From Gallionella sp. (GTDB lineage Bacteria > Pseudomonadota > Gammaproteobacteria > Burkholderiales > Gallionellaceae): 64,000 nt of DNA. The notes under the pieces were generated by a model that worked only from the letters and a program-made list of their open reading frames with translations, was not told the origin of the DNA and made no database searches. The stretch is from the NCBI GenBank assembly GCA_028687575.1, contig JAQTZW010000004.1, positions 124,001 to 188,000 on the forward strand, in the 5' to 3' direction. Positions 19,466 to 28,901 of the stretch are shown here, piece by piece. The translations under genes were made by a program, and so were the position numbers. The number at the start of each line of letters is the position of its first letter. Within the stretch, counting starts at the first letter, position 1.

Positions 19466-20920
19466 TTACAGACCTTGCGGGCAGCGTGTGTGCCAGTCGG
19501 TATTCAGTTGGTATTGATGCGCGGCGTTCAGCATGCGCGCTTCGTCGAAGTAGTTGCCGATGATTTGCAGGCCCACCGGCATGGCGTTGTCGCCGAAGCC
19601 GCAGGGGATGGACATGCCGGGCAGACCGGCCAGATTCACCGCGATGGTGTAGATGTCGGACAGATACATCTGCACCGGGTCGTCGCCCTTCTCGCCCAGC
19701 TTGAAGGCCGTGGAAGGCGCGGTCGGGCCCATGATGACGTCGCATTGCTTGAAGGCGTCGGTGAAGTCCTGCGCGATCAGGCGGCGGATCTTTTGCGCTT
19801 GCAGGTAGTAGGCATCGTAATAACCGTGACTCAGCACGTAAGTGCCTATCATGATGCGGCGTTTGACTTCTTCGCCGAAACCTTGCGCGCGGCTCTTCTC
19901 GTACATGTCGGCCAGGTCGGTGTACTCGGGGGCGCGGTAGCCGTAGCGCACGCCGTCGAAGCGCGACAGGTTGGAAGAGGCTTCCGCCGGAGCCAGCACG
20001 TAGTACACCGGCACGGCCAAGCGGGTGTTGGGCAGACTGATCTCGACCACGGTCGCGCCCAGTTTGCGGTATTCGGCGATGGCTTCCGCGATGCGGCTGC
20101 CCACATCGGCAGACAAGCCTTCGGCGAAAAATTCCCTGGGCAGGCCGATGCGCAATCCGCTCAGAGGTCGGTTCAGGTCGCGGCTGTAATCTTCCTGGTC
20201 GCGTTGCAGGCTGGTCGAGTCGCGTTCGTCGAAACCGGTCATTACGTTCAGCATCAGCGCGCAGTCTTCCGCGCTGCGCGCCATCGGGCCGGCCTGATCG
20301 AGGCTGGAGGCGAAGGCGATCATGCCGTAGCGCGACACCGTGCCGTAGGTCGGCTTGATGCCGGAAATGCCGCACAGCGCCGCCGGCTGGCGGATCGAGC
20401 CGCCGGTGTCGGTGCCGGTGGCGGCGGCGCACAGCCGCGCGGCGACCGCGCTGGCCGAGCCGCCGGAACTGCCGCCGGGCACGCGCTGCGGGTCCCACGG
20501 GTTCCTGACATCCCCGAAATACGAGGTCTCGTTGGAGGAGCCCATCGCGAACTCGTCCATGTTGGTTTTGCCCAGATTGACTGCGCCGGCGCGGTCGAAC
20601 TGCGAGATCACGTGCGCGTCATACGGGGCGATGAAGTCGCCCAGCATCTTCGAGCCGCAGGTGGTGCGCCAGCCCTTGGCGCAGAAGATGTCCTTCTGGG
20701 CGAACGGGATGCCGGTCAGCGGCCCTGCCAAGCCTGCGGCGATGCGCGCGTCGGCGGCCTGCGCCTGCGCCAGACTGATCTTCGCGTCCACGGTGGTGTA
20801 GGCGTTGAACACCGGGTTATGGGTCGCGATGCGGTCGAGGTAGAGCTGCGTCAGTTCGACGCTGGAGATATGTTTCGCCGCCAGTGCGGACGAGAGGTGT
20901 TTGAGTGTGGCGTTTATCAT
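19466..20920 (-). CDS. gatA: Asp-tRNA(Asn)/Glu-tRNA(Gln) amidotransferase subunit A
   Basis: A 484-aa amidase-signature enzyme that releases ammonia from glutamine for GatB. The Ser-cisSer-Lys triad is visible: Lys in [13 protein letters not shown] near residue 73, and the serines in [15 protein letters not shown] near 148-152 and [15 protein letters not shown] near 172. The C-terminal GPTAPSTAF and [11 protein letters not shown] blocks are typical. The ATG at 20920 ([10 protein letters not shown]) fits the family N-terminus. The frame upstream runs into a palindromic repeat. It belongs to gatC-gatA-gatB. Confidence 0.96.
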   Translation of the reverse strand: MINATLKHLSSALAAKHISSVELTQLYLDRIATHNPVFNAYTTVDAKISLAQAQAADARIAAGLAGPLTGIPFAQKDIFCAKGWRTTCGSKMLGDFIAPYDAHVISQFDRAGAVNLGKTNMDEFAMGSSNETSYFGDVRNPWDPQRVPGGSSGGSASAVAARLCAAATGTDTGGSIRQPAALCGISGIKPTYGTVSRYGMIAFASSLDQAGPMARSAEDCALMLNVMTGFDERDSTSLQRDQEDYSRDLNRPLSGLRIGLPREFFAEGLSADVGSRIAEAIAEYRKLGATVVEISLPNTRLAVPVYYVLAPAEASSNLSRFDGVRYGYRAPEYTDLADMYEKSRAQGFGEEVKRRIMIGTYVLSHGYYDAYYLQAQKIRRLIAQDFTDAFKQCDVIMGPTAPSTAFKLGEKGDDPVQMYLSDIYTIAVNLAGLPGMSIPCGFGDNAMPVGLQIIGNYFDEARMLNAAHQYQLNTDWHTRCPQGL

Positions 20921-20938
20921 TTTTCGTATTTTTGGGGA

Positions 20939-20998
20939 GTGAAAAGTGAAACGTGAAATGTGAAAGGTAAAACCGCTCGTGCGTTTCACGTTTCACTT
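20939..20998. repeat. palindromic repeat of the TTTCACGTTTCAC family, copy 2
   Basis: In the gatC-gatA gap, GTGAAACGTGAAATGTGAAA on one side faces CGTTTCACGTTTCAC on the other. The units are shared with 15536-15600 in the gcv operon. No poly-U run follows. Confidence 0.7.
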
Positions 20999-21030
20999 GA
21001 GCCGCATCGCGGCGAGTCACGTTTCGCGCA

Positions 21031-22446
<1,416 letters not shown>

Positions 22447-22537
22447 GTTTCATTAGACTAGGTCATTTCGCAAGATTACCTGGCGGAATGACCAGTCAAT
22501 TGACAGTAGCAACTGCCATCACGTTTCAAATACCTGC

Positions 22538-23455
22538 ATGCCCCCAATGAACGACAGCGCGCAATCTTTTCAGGTTTCCAGTCGAGGCCCCACGCCTGCG
22601 GTACGACTGGTGTTCTTCGTGGTACTTTCCCTGTTGTTGATGTTCGTGGATACGCGTTTTCATTATTTGGAATCAACACGTAGCGTGGTCTCGGTGCTGA
22701 TCTCGCCTTTGCAGCGGATGGCGGGTTTGCCTGCAGTGATATTTGAGCAGGGCGCAGAATTTTTCGTCACGCAAGGCCGCCTGATCGCTGAAAATAAGGA
22801 ACTTCGTCGCCAGCATGAGCGCGATGCGGCCCAACTGTTGCCGGCACTGGCGATTCAACAGGAAAACCAACAGTTGCGCGCCATGCAGGAGTTGCAACAG
22901 CGCGAAAACCTGAGGGGTAGTTTTGCCGAGATCGTGTACGCGGCCCACGATGTGTTCAGCATGAAGCTGCTGATCAACAAGGGTGCTTCGGATCGTATCC
23001 GTCCCGGTCAGGTGGTGATGGACGAGCAGGGTGTCATCGGGCAGATTACCCGCGTTTATCCCTGGCTTTCCGAGGTGACGCTGGTCACCGAGAAGGATCA
23101 TGCCGTGCCGGTGCAGATTCAGCGCAACGGGGTGCGTACCGTGGTGTTTGGGGCAGGTGACACCAGTCAACTGGTGATCCGTTACATGCCGGTCAGCACC
23201 GACATCCAGAACGGCGACATATTGGTGACTTCCGGCATAGATGGCATCTATCCGCAGGGCATCCCGGTCGCCAAAGTGATCAAGATCGAGCGCAATGCGG
23301 GCTATCCTTTTGCACGCATCATTTGCATGCCGTTGGGCGGTGTGGACAGGCACCGGCACATGTTGGTGCTGGCACCTCTGGCTCAGCAACCCGCGCGACC
23401 CGCTGCGGACGATCCGGGCGTGACGGTTCCGGAAGACAAGGTTGAGGTGCAATGA
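22538..23455 (+). CDS. mreC: rod shape-determining protein MreC
   Basis: A 305-aa bitopic protein that activates PBP2-RodA. There is a short cytoplasmic tail, one transmembrane helix (AVRLVFFVVLSLLLMFVDT, about residues 24-42), a coiled coil (about 75-125) and two periplasmic beta barrels with the family motifs GASDRIRPGQVVMDEQGVIGQI and VTSGIDGIYPQGIPVAKV. The end has a Pro/Asp-rich tail. The ATG at 22547 (MNDSAQ) is an alternative start. Ribosome sites are weak for both. Its TGA overlaps the mreD start (ATGATG). Confidence 0.95.
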   Translation: MPPMNDSAQSFQVSSRGPTPAVRLVFFVVLSLLLMFVDTRFHYLESTRSVVSVLISPLQRMAGLPAVIFEQGAEFFVTQGRLIAENKELRRQHERDAAQLLPALAIQQENQQLRAMQELQQRENLRGSFAEIVYAAHDVFSMKLLINKGASDRIRPGQVVMDEQGVIGQITRVYPWLSEVTLVTEKDHAVPVQIQRNGVRTVVFGAGDTSQLVIRYMPVSTDIQNGDILVTSGIDGIYPQGIPVAKVIKIERNAGYPFARIICMPLGGVDRHRHMLVLAPLAQQPARPAADDPGVTVPEDKVEVQ

Positions 23456-23967
23456 TGGGTTATATGGGCGAATCACAATCCGAGATTTTGCGTCCGGTCA
23501 GTGGGCTGTTCATATTTACCAGCGTGCTATGTGCGCTGTTGCTCAACGCACTTCCCTGGAGTGGGCTGTGGCTTACGTTGCATCCAGACTTTGTCGCCAT
23601 CGTGCTGCTCTACTGGTGTATGCATAGGCCGCTGAGCGTCGGTGTTGGCATGGCCTGGACGGTGGGCGTACTGACCGACGTGATAGATGCCAGCCTGTTC
23701 GGCCAGCATGCGCTGGCTTACAGCGTGCTGGCTTTCGGTGGCGTAGTGTTGAGTCACCGCCTGCGCATGTTCGAGTTGCGCAAGCAGACCCTGCAGGTGC
23801 TGGGGATACTGTTGCTGACCTACGGCATGTATGCGCTGGTGCACTGGCAGGTCAACGGCATCGTCGAGTGGAACTATTTCTGGGGCTGTCTGACTTCAAC
23901 ACTGTTGTGGATGCCGATCAGCGTGCTGTTCCAGTCAATGCGCCAGATGCGTGTGGATCGTGAATGA
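23452..23967 (+). CDS. mreD: rod shape-determining protein MreD
   Basis: A 171-aa polytopic membrane protein with about five helices. The motif HPDFVAIVLLYWCMHRP and the following GVGMAWTVGVLTDVIDASLFGQHALAYSVLAF are characteristic of MreD, which partners MreC in the elongasome. The start overlaps the mreC stop, and its TGA overlaps the mrdA ATG (ATGA), so translation is coupled along the operon. A second in-frame ATG at 23455 is an alternative start. Confidence 0.93.
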   Translation: MMGYMGESQSEILRPVSGLFIFTSVLCALLLNALPWSGLWLTLHPDFVAIVLLYWCMHRPLSVGVGMAWTVGVLTDVIDASLFGQHALAYSVLAFGGVVLSHRLRMFELRKQTLQVLGILLLTYGMYALVHWQVNGIVEWNYFWGCLTSTLLWMPISVLFQSMRQMRVDRE

Positions 23968-25910
23968 ACAGCCGTATCGAGTTAAAGAACCATCAGCAGG
24001 AGATATTTAACTTTCGCTTGAGGCTGTTCATCAGCGTGGGTTTTGTGCTGTTGCTGATCGCCACCCTGGCGGCGCGCTTCGTCTACCTGCAGGTGATGCG
24101 TTACGACTATTACCACACCATGGCCGAGAAGAATCGCATCTCGGTGATGCCCATCGTCCCCAATCGAGGCCTGATCCTCGACCGCAACGGCGTGGTGATG
24201 GCGCACAACTATTCCGGCTACACGCTGGAGATCACCCCCAGCAAGGTAAAGAACCTGCAAGCCACGATAGATGAACTGGCACCGCTGGTGAACATCCAGC
24301 CGCGCGACCGTAAACGCTTCAAGAAATTGCTCGCAGAGAGCCACGACTTCGAGACGCTGATGATACGCAGCCGCCTGACGGATGAGGAGGTCGCCCGTTT
24401 TGCCGCGCAGCAATACCGTTTCCCCGGGGTCGAGATCAAGGCACGCTTGTTCCGCGATTACCCGTTCGGTGAAAAGACCTCGCACTTGTTGGGCTATATC
24501 GGGCGCATCAACCAGAAGGATATGGATAAACTGGAAGATGAAGACCTGGCGGCCAACTATCGCGGCACCGATTACATCGGCAAGACCGGCCTTGAGCAGT
24601 ATTACGAAAAGGAATTGCACGGCACGACCGGCATGGAAGAGGTCGAAGTAGACTCTGCCGGACGTGCGGCGCGCGTGTTGTCGCGTACTCTGCCGGTCTC
24701 AGGCAGCACGCTGGTGCTGAGCATAGATGCCAAATTGCAGGACATCGCCGAGCAGGCGTTCGGCGACTATCGCGGCGCGTTGGTGGCGATAGATCCGACC
24801 AATGGCGAGGTGCTGGCGTTCGTCAGCCGCCCCGGTTTCGATCCCAGCTTGTTCATAGATGGCATAGATGCGGATAACTGGAAGGAATTGAACGACTCCC
24901 CCGACCACCCGCTAAATAATCGTGTGCTGCGCGGACAATACCCGTCGGGTTCGACCATCAAGCCGTTCATGGCACTGGCGGGGCTGTTCTACAAGACTCG
25001 TTCGCCAGAGCGCACCATCAGTGACCCCGGTTTCTATACGCTGGCGGGTAGCAGCCACCGCTATCGCGACTGGAAAAAAGACGGTCACGGCACGGTGGAC
25101 ATGTTCAAGTCCATCGTGGTTTCCTGCGACACCTACTATTACGGGCTGGCGGTCGAAATGGGCATAGACAACATTGCCGGCTACCTGTCGCGTTTCGGCT
25201 TCGGCAAGAAGACCGGCATAGATCTGGAAGGCGAAAAGCCCGGACTGCTGCCGACCCAGGAATGGAAGATGCAGCGCTTCAAGCAGAAGTGGTTCACCGG
25301 CGACACCGTCTCGGTCGGCATCGGTCAGGGCTACAGTCTGGTTACGCCTATGCAGCTGGCTGCGGCCACCGCCACGCTGGCCAATGGCGGTGTGGGTTAT
25401 CAGCCGCATCTGGTCAGGGAGATACGCAGCACCACCAGCAACGAGGTGCGCAAGCTGGAATATCCGCCGAATGATGTCCAGCTAGACCCGGCAAATTTTG
25501 ATCTGGTCAGGCGTGCGATGATAGCGGTGACGCAGCCGGGCGGTACGGCTGTCGCGGCATCTGCCGGTGCGACATACACCATCGCCGGCAAGACCGGCAC
25601 GGCCCAGGTGGTCGGCATGAAGCAGGGCGAGAAATACGACGCCAGCAAGATCTCGGAACGCAACCGCGACCACGCGTGGTTCATCTCGTTCGCGCCCGCC
25701 GAACAGCCCAGGATCGCGGTAGTGGTGCTGGCCGAGAACGGCGGACACGGTGGCGGTACGGCAGCACCGATCGCCCGCAAGGTGCTGGATTATTATCTGT
25801 TGGGCAAGGTGCCGGAGCCAGCGGTAGCACCGCCCCCCGAAAAGCCGGCAACTCCGGCGGCAACCCCGGCGGCAACAGCGGCTCCGGAAGTGGAGGACGA
25901 GCATGACTAG
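23964..25910 (+). CDS. mrdA: peptidoglycan D,D-transpeptidase PBP2
   Basis: A 648-aa class B PBP that crosslinks lateral-wall peptidoglycan. There is an N-terminal anchor helix (about 18-38), the pedestal domain (NRGLILDRNGVVMAHN; FRDYPFGEKTSHLLGYIGRI), and the transpeptidase domain with active-site Ser in YPSGSTIKPFMAL near 329, SCD near 385 and KTGTAQ near 541. A Pro/Ala/Thr-rich tail of about 30 residues ends the protein. It overlaps rodA by 8 bp. RodA is its glycosyltransferase partner. Confidence 0.96.
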   Translation: MNSRIELKNHQQEIFNFRLRLFISVGFVLLLIATLAARFVYLQVMRYDYYHTMAEKNRISVMPIVPNRGLILDRNGVVMAHNYSGYTLEITPSKVKNLQATIDELAPLVNIQPRDRKRFKKLLAESHDFETLMIRSRLTDEEVARFAAQQYRFPGVEIKARLFRDYPFGEKTSHLLGYIGRINQKDMDKLEDEDLAANYRGTDYIGKTGLEQYYEKELHGTTGMEEVEVDSAGRAARVLSRTLPVSGSTLVLSIDAKLQDIAEQAFGDYRGALVAIDPTNGEVLAFVSRPGFDPSLFIDGIDADNWKELNDSPDHPLNNRVLRGQYPSGSTIKPFMALAGLFYKTRSPERTISDPGFYTLAGSSHRYRDWKKDGHGTVDMFKSIVVSCDTYYYGLAVEMGIDNIAGYLSRFGFGKKTGIDLEGEKPGLLPTQEWKMQRFKQKWFTGDTVSVGIGQGYSLVTPMQLAAATATLANGGVGYQPHLVREIRSTTSNEVRKLEYPPNDVQLDPANFDLVRRAMIAVTQPGGTAVAASAGATYTIAGKTGTAQVVGMKQGEKYDASKISERNRDHAWFISFAPAEQPRIAVVVLAENGGHGGGTAAPIARKVLDYYLLGKVPEPAVAPPPEKPATPAATPAATAAPEVEDEHD

Positions 25911-27000
25911 GCGACAACTGCTGCAATACCTCACCAAGCATCTCGATCTGCCATTGTTGGCCGGAATGGGGCTGCTGATGACGATCAGCCTGCTGACGCT
26001 ATACAGCGCCAGCGACCAGAATTTCGGGCGTGTGCTGGCGCAGGGCGCGAACATCGCGGTGGCGCTAACGCTGATGTGGATCATTGCCAACATGCCGCTG
26101 CACGTGCTGATGCGCATCGCCGTGCCGGTCTATGTGTTCGGCCTGCTACTGCTGGTCGGCGTGGCGTTGTTCGGTGAGATCAGTCACGGCGCGCGCCGCT
26201 GGCTGAACATCGGCGTAGCGACCATCCAGCCCTCGGAACTGATGAAGATCGGCGTGCCGTTGATGATGGCGTGGTACTTCGAGAAATACGAGGCCAGCCT
26301 GACGATGAAGAATTACCTGATCGCAGCGATATTGCTGCTATTGCCGGTCGGCCTGATTGCGCGCCAGCCCGATCTGGGTACCGCCATCCTGATTTCTGCC
26401 AGCGGTTTTTATGTGCTGTTTTTGGCCGGTTTGAGCTGGAAGGTGATCGCCGGGATGGCCGTGTCGGCAGTGGCCAGCGCGCCGGTGGCCTGGTCGCTGT
26501 TGCACGATTACCAGCGCCACCGCATCGAGATGTTGCTCGACCCCTCGCAGGACGCGCTGGGCAAGGGTTACCACACCATCCAGGGGATGATCGCGGTCGG
26601 TTCCGGCGGGCTGATTGGCAAGGGCTATCTGTCCGGCACGCAGACCCACCTCGATTTTTTGCCCGAGCGCACCACCGACTTCATCTTTGCGGTGTATTCG
26701 GAAGAGTTCGGGCTGGTCGGCAACCTGATCCTGCTGGCGATCTACCTGTTCGTCATCGGGCGCGGCTTTGTCATCACCGCCAACGCCTCGAATTATTTCA
26801 CCCGCCTGATGGCCGGCTCCATCACCCTGACGCTGGCCACCTACGCCTTTGTCAACATGGGCATGGTCAGCGGCATCCTGCCGGTGGTGGGCGTGCCGCT
26901 GCCGCTGGTAAGCTACGGCGGCACTTCGATGGTGACGTTGCTGGTCGGTTTGGGTATGCTTATGAGCATCCACACGCACCAGAAACTGGTCAAGACCTGA
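25903..27000 (+). CDS. rodA: SEDS peptidoglycan polymerase RodA
   Basis: A 365-aa SEDS-family glycosyltransferase with about ten helices, polymerising lipid II for lateral-wall growth with PBP2. The family signature is visible: ARRWLNIGVATIQPSELMKI, IARQPDLGTAILI, LLDPSQDALGKGYHTIQGMIAVGSGG and FLPERTTDFIFAVYSEEFG, then VGVPLPLVSYGGTSMVT. The Asp of ARQPDLG and the Glu of YSEEFG are highly conserved positions. The rlpA gene follows 16 bp later with a GAGGGA ribosome site. Confidence 0.96.
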   Translation: MTRRQLLQYLTKHLDLPLLAGMGLLMTISLLTLYSASDQNFGRVLAQGANIAVALTLMWIIANMPLHVLMRIAVPVYVFGLLLLVGVALFGEISHGARRWLNIGVATIQPSELMKIGVPLMMAWYFEKYEASLTMKNYLIAAILLLLPVGLIARQPDLGTAILISASGFYVLFLAGLSWKVIAGMAVSAVASAPVAWSLLHDYQRHRIEMLLDPSQDALGKGYHTIQGMIAVGSGGLIGKGYLSGTQTHLDFLPERTTDFIFAVYSEEFGLVGNLILLAIYLFVIGRGFVITANASNYFTRLMAGSITLTLATYAFVNMGMVSGILPVVGVPLPLVSYGGTSMVTLLVGLGMLMSIHTHQKLVKT

Positions 27001-27016
27001 TATTCAAGGAGAGGGA

Positions 27017-27982
27017 ATGAACAAGCAAACGGTAGTTCTGGCATTGGCCGCGTTATTACTGACTGCTTGCGGCAGTGAACCGCAACGTCAGACCGAGGCG
27101 CAGCCAGCGCGCGCGCCGATAGAAGACCATGCGGCGACGCATCCTGTGGACAAGCCGCGTCCGGGTAGTGGCGGCTATCTGCCGGGCGACGGCCCGGGCG
27201 CCAATGCGCCGGCCAATATGGAAGCGATACCCGACGCCGTACCGGTCAGCGAACCGTTGCACCGTTATGCGAATCAGCCGTATGTGGCACTCGGCAAGAC
27301 CTACACGCCGCTCACCGTGTCGGGCAATTTCAAGGAGCGCGGCATCGCCTCCTGGTATGGCAAAAAATTCCACGGCCAGCGCACTTCCAGCGGTGAGGAA
27401 TACGATATGTATGCCATGACCGCCGCGCACCCCATCCTGCCCATCCCCAGCTATGCGCGCGTCACTAACGTGACCAACGGCAAGTCGGTGGTGGTGCGCA
27501 TCAATGACCGTGGCCCGTTCCTGCACGACCGCGTGATAGACCTTTCTTACACCGCCGCCTACAAGCTCGGCATCATCGGCAACGGCAGTCAGGAAGTCGA
27601 GGTCGAGAGCGTCAACCCGTCAGCTGCGCCGCGTACTGTAGCGCAACAGCCCAAGGTCGAGAGCGCGCCGCTGGAGCCCGCCGCACCTGCCGCCCAAGCC
27701 GCCGCACAGCCGGCAGCCCAGCCCGTCGTTCAGGCGGCTGGCGCGCGCGGCAACGTCTACCTGCAACTCGGCGCATTCAGCACCCGGCAATCCGCCGAAC
27801 GCTTCATGGAGCAGATGCGCGCCAAACTGGGCGGCCTAGGCCGCCAGCTGATGCTCTACCAGCAGGACAACAAGACCCGCGTGCATTACGGCCCCTACGC
27901 CAGCGAGACCGAAGCGCGCAACAGCCGCCAGGCGCTGCATGACCGGCTGGGATTCATGCCGGTGGTGAACGTGCACTATTGA
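27017..27982 (+). CDS. rlpA: septal ring lytic transglycosylase RlpA family lipoprotein with SPOR domain
   Basis: A 321-aa lipoprotein. The signal peptide has a lipobox (LLLTACGS, Cys about 17). A Pro/Gly-rich linker is followed by the double-psi beta-barrel domain (about 108-195): RGIASWYGKKFHGQRTSSGE, YDMYAMTAAHPILPIPSYAR and VVVRINDRGPFLHDRVIDLS. An Ala/Pro/Gln-rich spacer and a C-terminal SPOR domain (YLQLGAFSTRQSAERFMEQM, about 248-320) bind denuded glycan. The family cleaves naked glycan strands. It closes the mre operon. Confidence 0.94.
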   Translation: MNKQTVVLALAALLLTACGSEPQRQTEAQPARAPIEDHAATHPVDKPRPGSGGYLPGDGPGANAPANMEAIPDAVPVSEPLHRYANQPYVALGKTYTPLTVSGNFKERGIASWYGKKFHGQRTSSGEEYDMYAMTAAHPILPIPSYARVTNVTNGKSVVVRINDRGPFLHDRVIDLSYTAAYKLGIIGNGSQEVEVESVNPSAAPRTVAQQPKVESAPLEPAAPAAQAAAQPAAQPVVQAAGARGNVYLQLGAFSTRQSAERFMEQMRAKLGGLGRQLMLYQQDNKTRVHYGPYASETEARNSRQALHDRLGFMPVVNVHY

Positions 27983-27984
27983 TC

Positions 27985-28132
27985 CGGCCAGATTATGTTT
28001 GAACTTGGAAGAGCATTGCACCCCAACCCCTCCCGGCCTCCCCTTATCAGGGGAGGAGCGGACAGGGCCCTCCCCCTGACAAGGGGGAGCTGGAGGGGGT
28101 TCGGTCTCACAACTTCAAACTTCACTTGGCCG
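27985..28132. repeat. 148-bp MITE-like element with nested CCCCTCCC/GGGGGAGG palindromes
   Basis: CGGCCA...GTTTGAACTTG at the left (27985-28006) is mirrored by CAACTTCAAAC...TGGCCG at the right (28110-28132), giving an imperfect terminal inverted repeat of about 22 bp. Inside are two hairpins in inverted orientation, CTCCCCTTATCAGGGGAG and CTCCCCCTGACAAGGGGGAG. It has no coding capacity. It occupies most of the gap after rlpA. Confidence 0.65.
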
Positions 28133-28255
28133 AACCAATAGCGCGGTTCAACCCGCGCTGGAACGGTCCACCCGCAGCGATTGCGCGGCAAGTTTGAATG
28201 GTAAAAGACAAGGTCTGACTCCTGCGTCGTGTTTCTCGTGAAAGGTAATCAGCGC

Positions 28256-28795
28256 ATGAAGTTAATAGCTCTACTGTTGGCTTGCCTAGTAGGCAGCTAT
28301 GCGCATGCCGGATGGTCTGATAGACAAGGCAATCCACTTGTTGATGTTGAAGACAGAAAGGCAAATGGTAATTTTGGAGCGCAGCTCATTTTTACAACTG
28401 ACGAGCAAGGCCTCTTCAATAAATGGGCCACACCATCTGAAGGCGTCAATATTGACAATGTTGACAGCGTAGAGATTGGTAAGCCAATTAGCGCGTTTAT
28501 CATTTTCTGCGGTTGTAAGCCCTCCACGTCTGGGAACTGTAATGTTTCTATGCGCTTCAGAGTGTTACAGCCAGATGGAAAGGTGTACTCCGAAACACCT
28601 AACATGGAAGTTTGGCAAGACAAGCCTGCACCACCTAGGCGTTCCTTAGAGCTGAGCATTGAATATCTCAAAGTTATAGTTGAGTCACACGAACAGCGAG
28701 GCAGGTACATAGTACAAACGCAGGTTCGTGATGACAATACGGGTGCTGTCATATACCTGCAGAAATCCTTTACCGCTGTGGATTTACAACGGTAG
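28256..28795 (+). CDS. hypothetical secreted/periplasmic protein, 179 aa
   Basis: A signal peptide is clear (MKLIALLLACLVGSYAHA, cleavage before Gly-Trp). The mature part is about 160 aa, probably beta-rich, with two close cysteine pairs: CGC at about 82-84 and a Cys in SGNC shortly after. It contains VEIGKPISAFIIF and FRVLQPDGKVYSETPNMEVW, which resemble an immunoglobulin-like beta sandwich, but I do not recognise the family. It is A+T-richer than its neighbours and lies between a MITE-like element and a long palindrome, so it is probably acquired. The start at 28256 has an AAAGG ribosome site. Confidence 0.7.
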   Translation: MKLIALLLACLVGSYAHAGWSDRQGNPLVDVEDRKANGNFGAQLIFTTDEQGLFNKWATPSEGVNIDNVDSVEIGKPISAFIIFCGCKPSTSGNCNVSMRFRVLQPDGKVYSETPNMEVWQDKPAPPRRSLELSIEYLKVIVESHEQRGRYIVQTQVRDDNTGAVIYLQKSFTAVDLQR

Positions 28796-28799
28796 TCAT

Positions 28800-28885
28800 G
28801 TAGGGCGGGTCACACCCGCCGATGCTGCGCGAATTAACTCACTGTGATTTGAATGCCGGGTTATGGCGGGTGTGACCCGCCCTAC
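28800..28885. repeat. REP-like long inverted repeat (GTAGGGCGGG...CCCGCCCTAC)
   Basis: Two perfect 21-bp arms, each itself containing a hairpin (GGCGGGTGTGACCCGCC), face each other 44 bp apart. The outer GTAGG and CCTAC ends are the same as in the other REP-like elements here. It lies 4 bp after the stop of the orphan secreted-protein gene and 16 bp from the rlmI stop, so it separates two convergent genes and could act as a bidirectional structure. Confidence 0.75.
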
Positions 28886-28901
28886 GAGCTGGTTGGATTG
28901 C

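Noticed and set aside
22500..22530. TTGACA in the mreB-mreC gap
   Set aside because: No acceptable -10 hexamer at 16-18 bp. An internal promoter for mreC is possible but unsupported.
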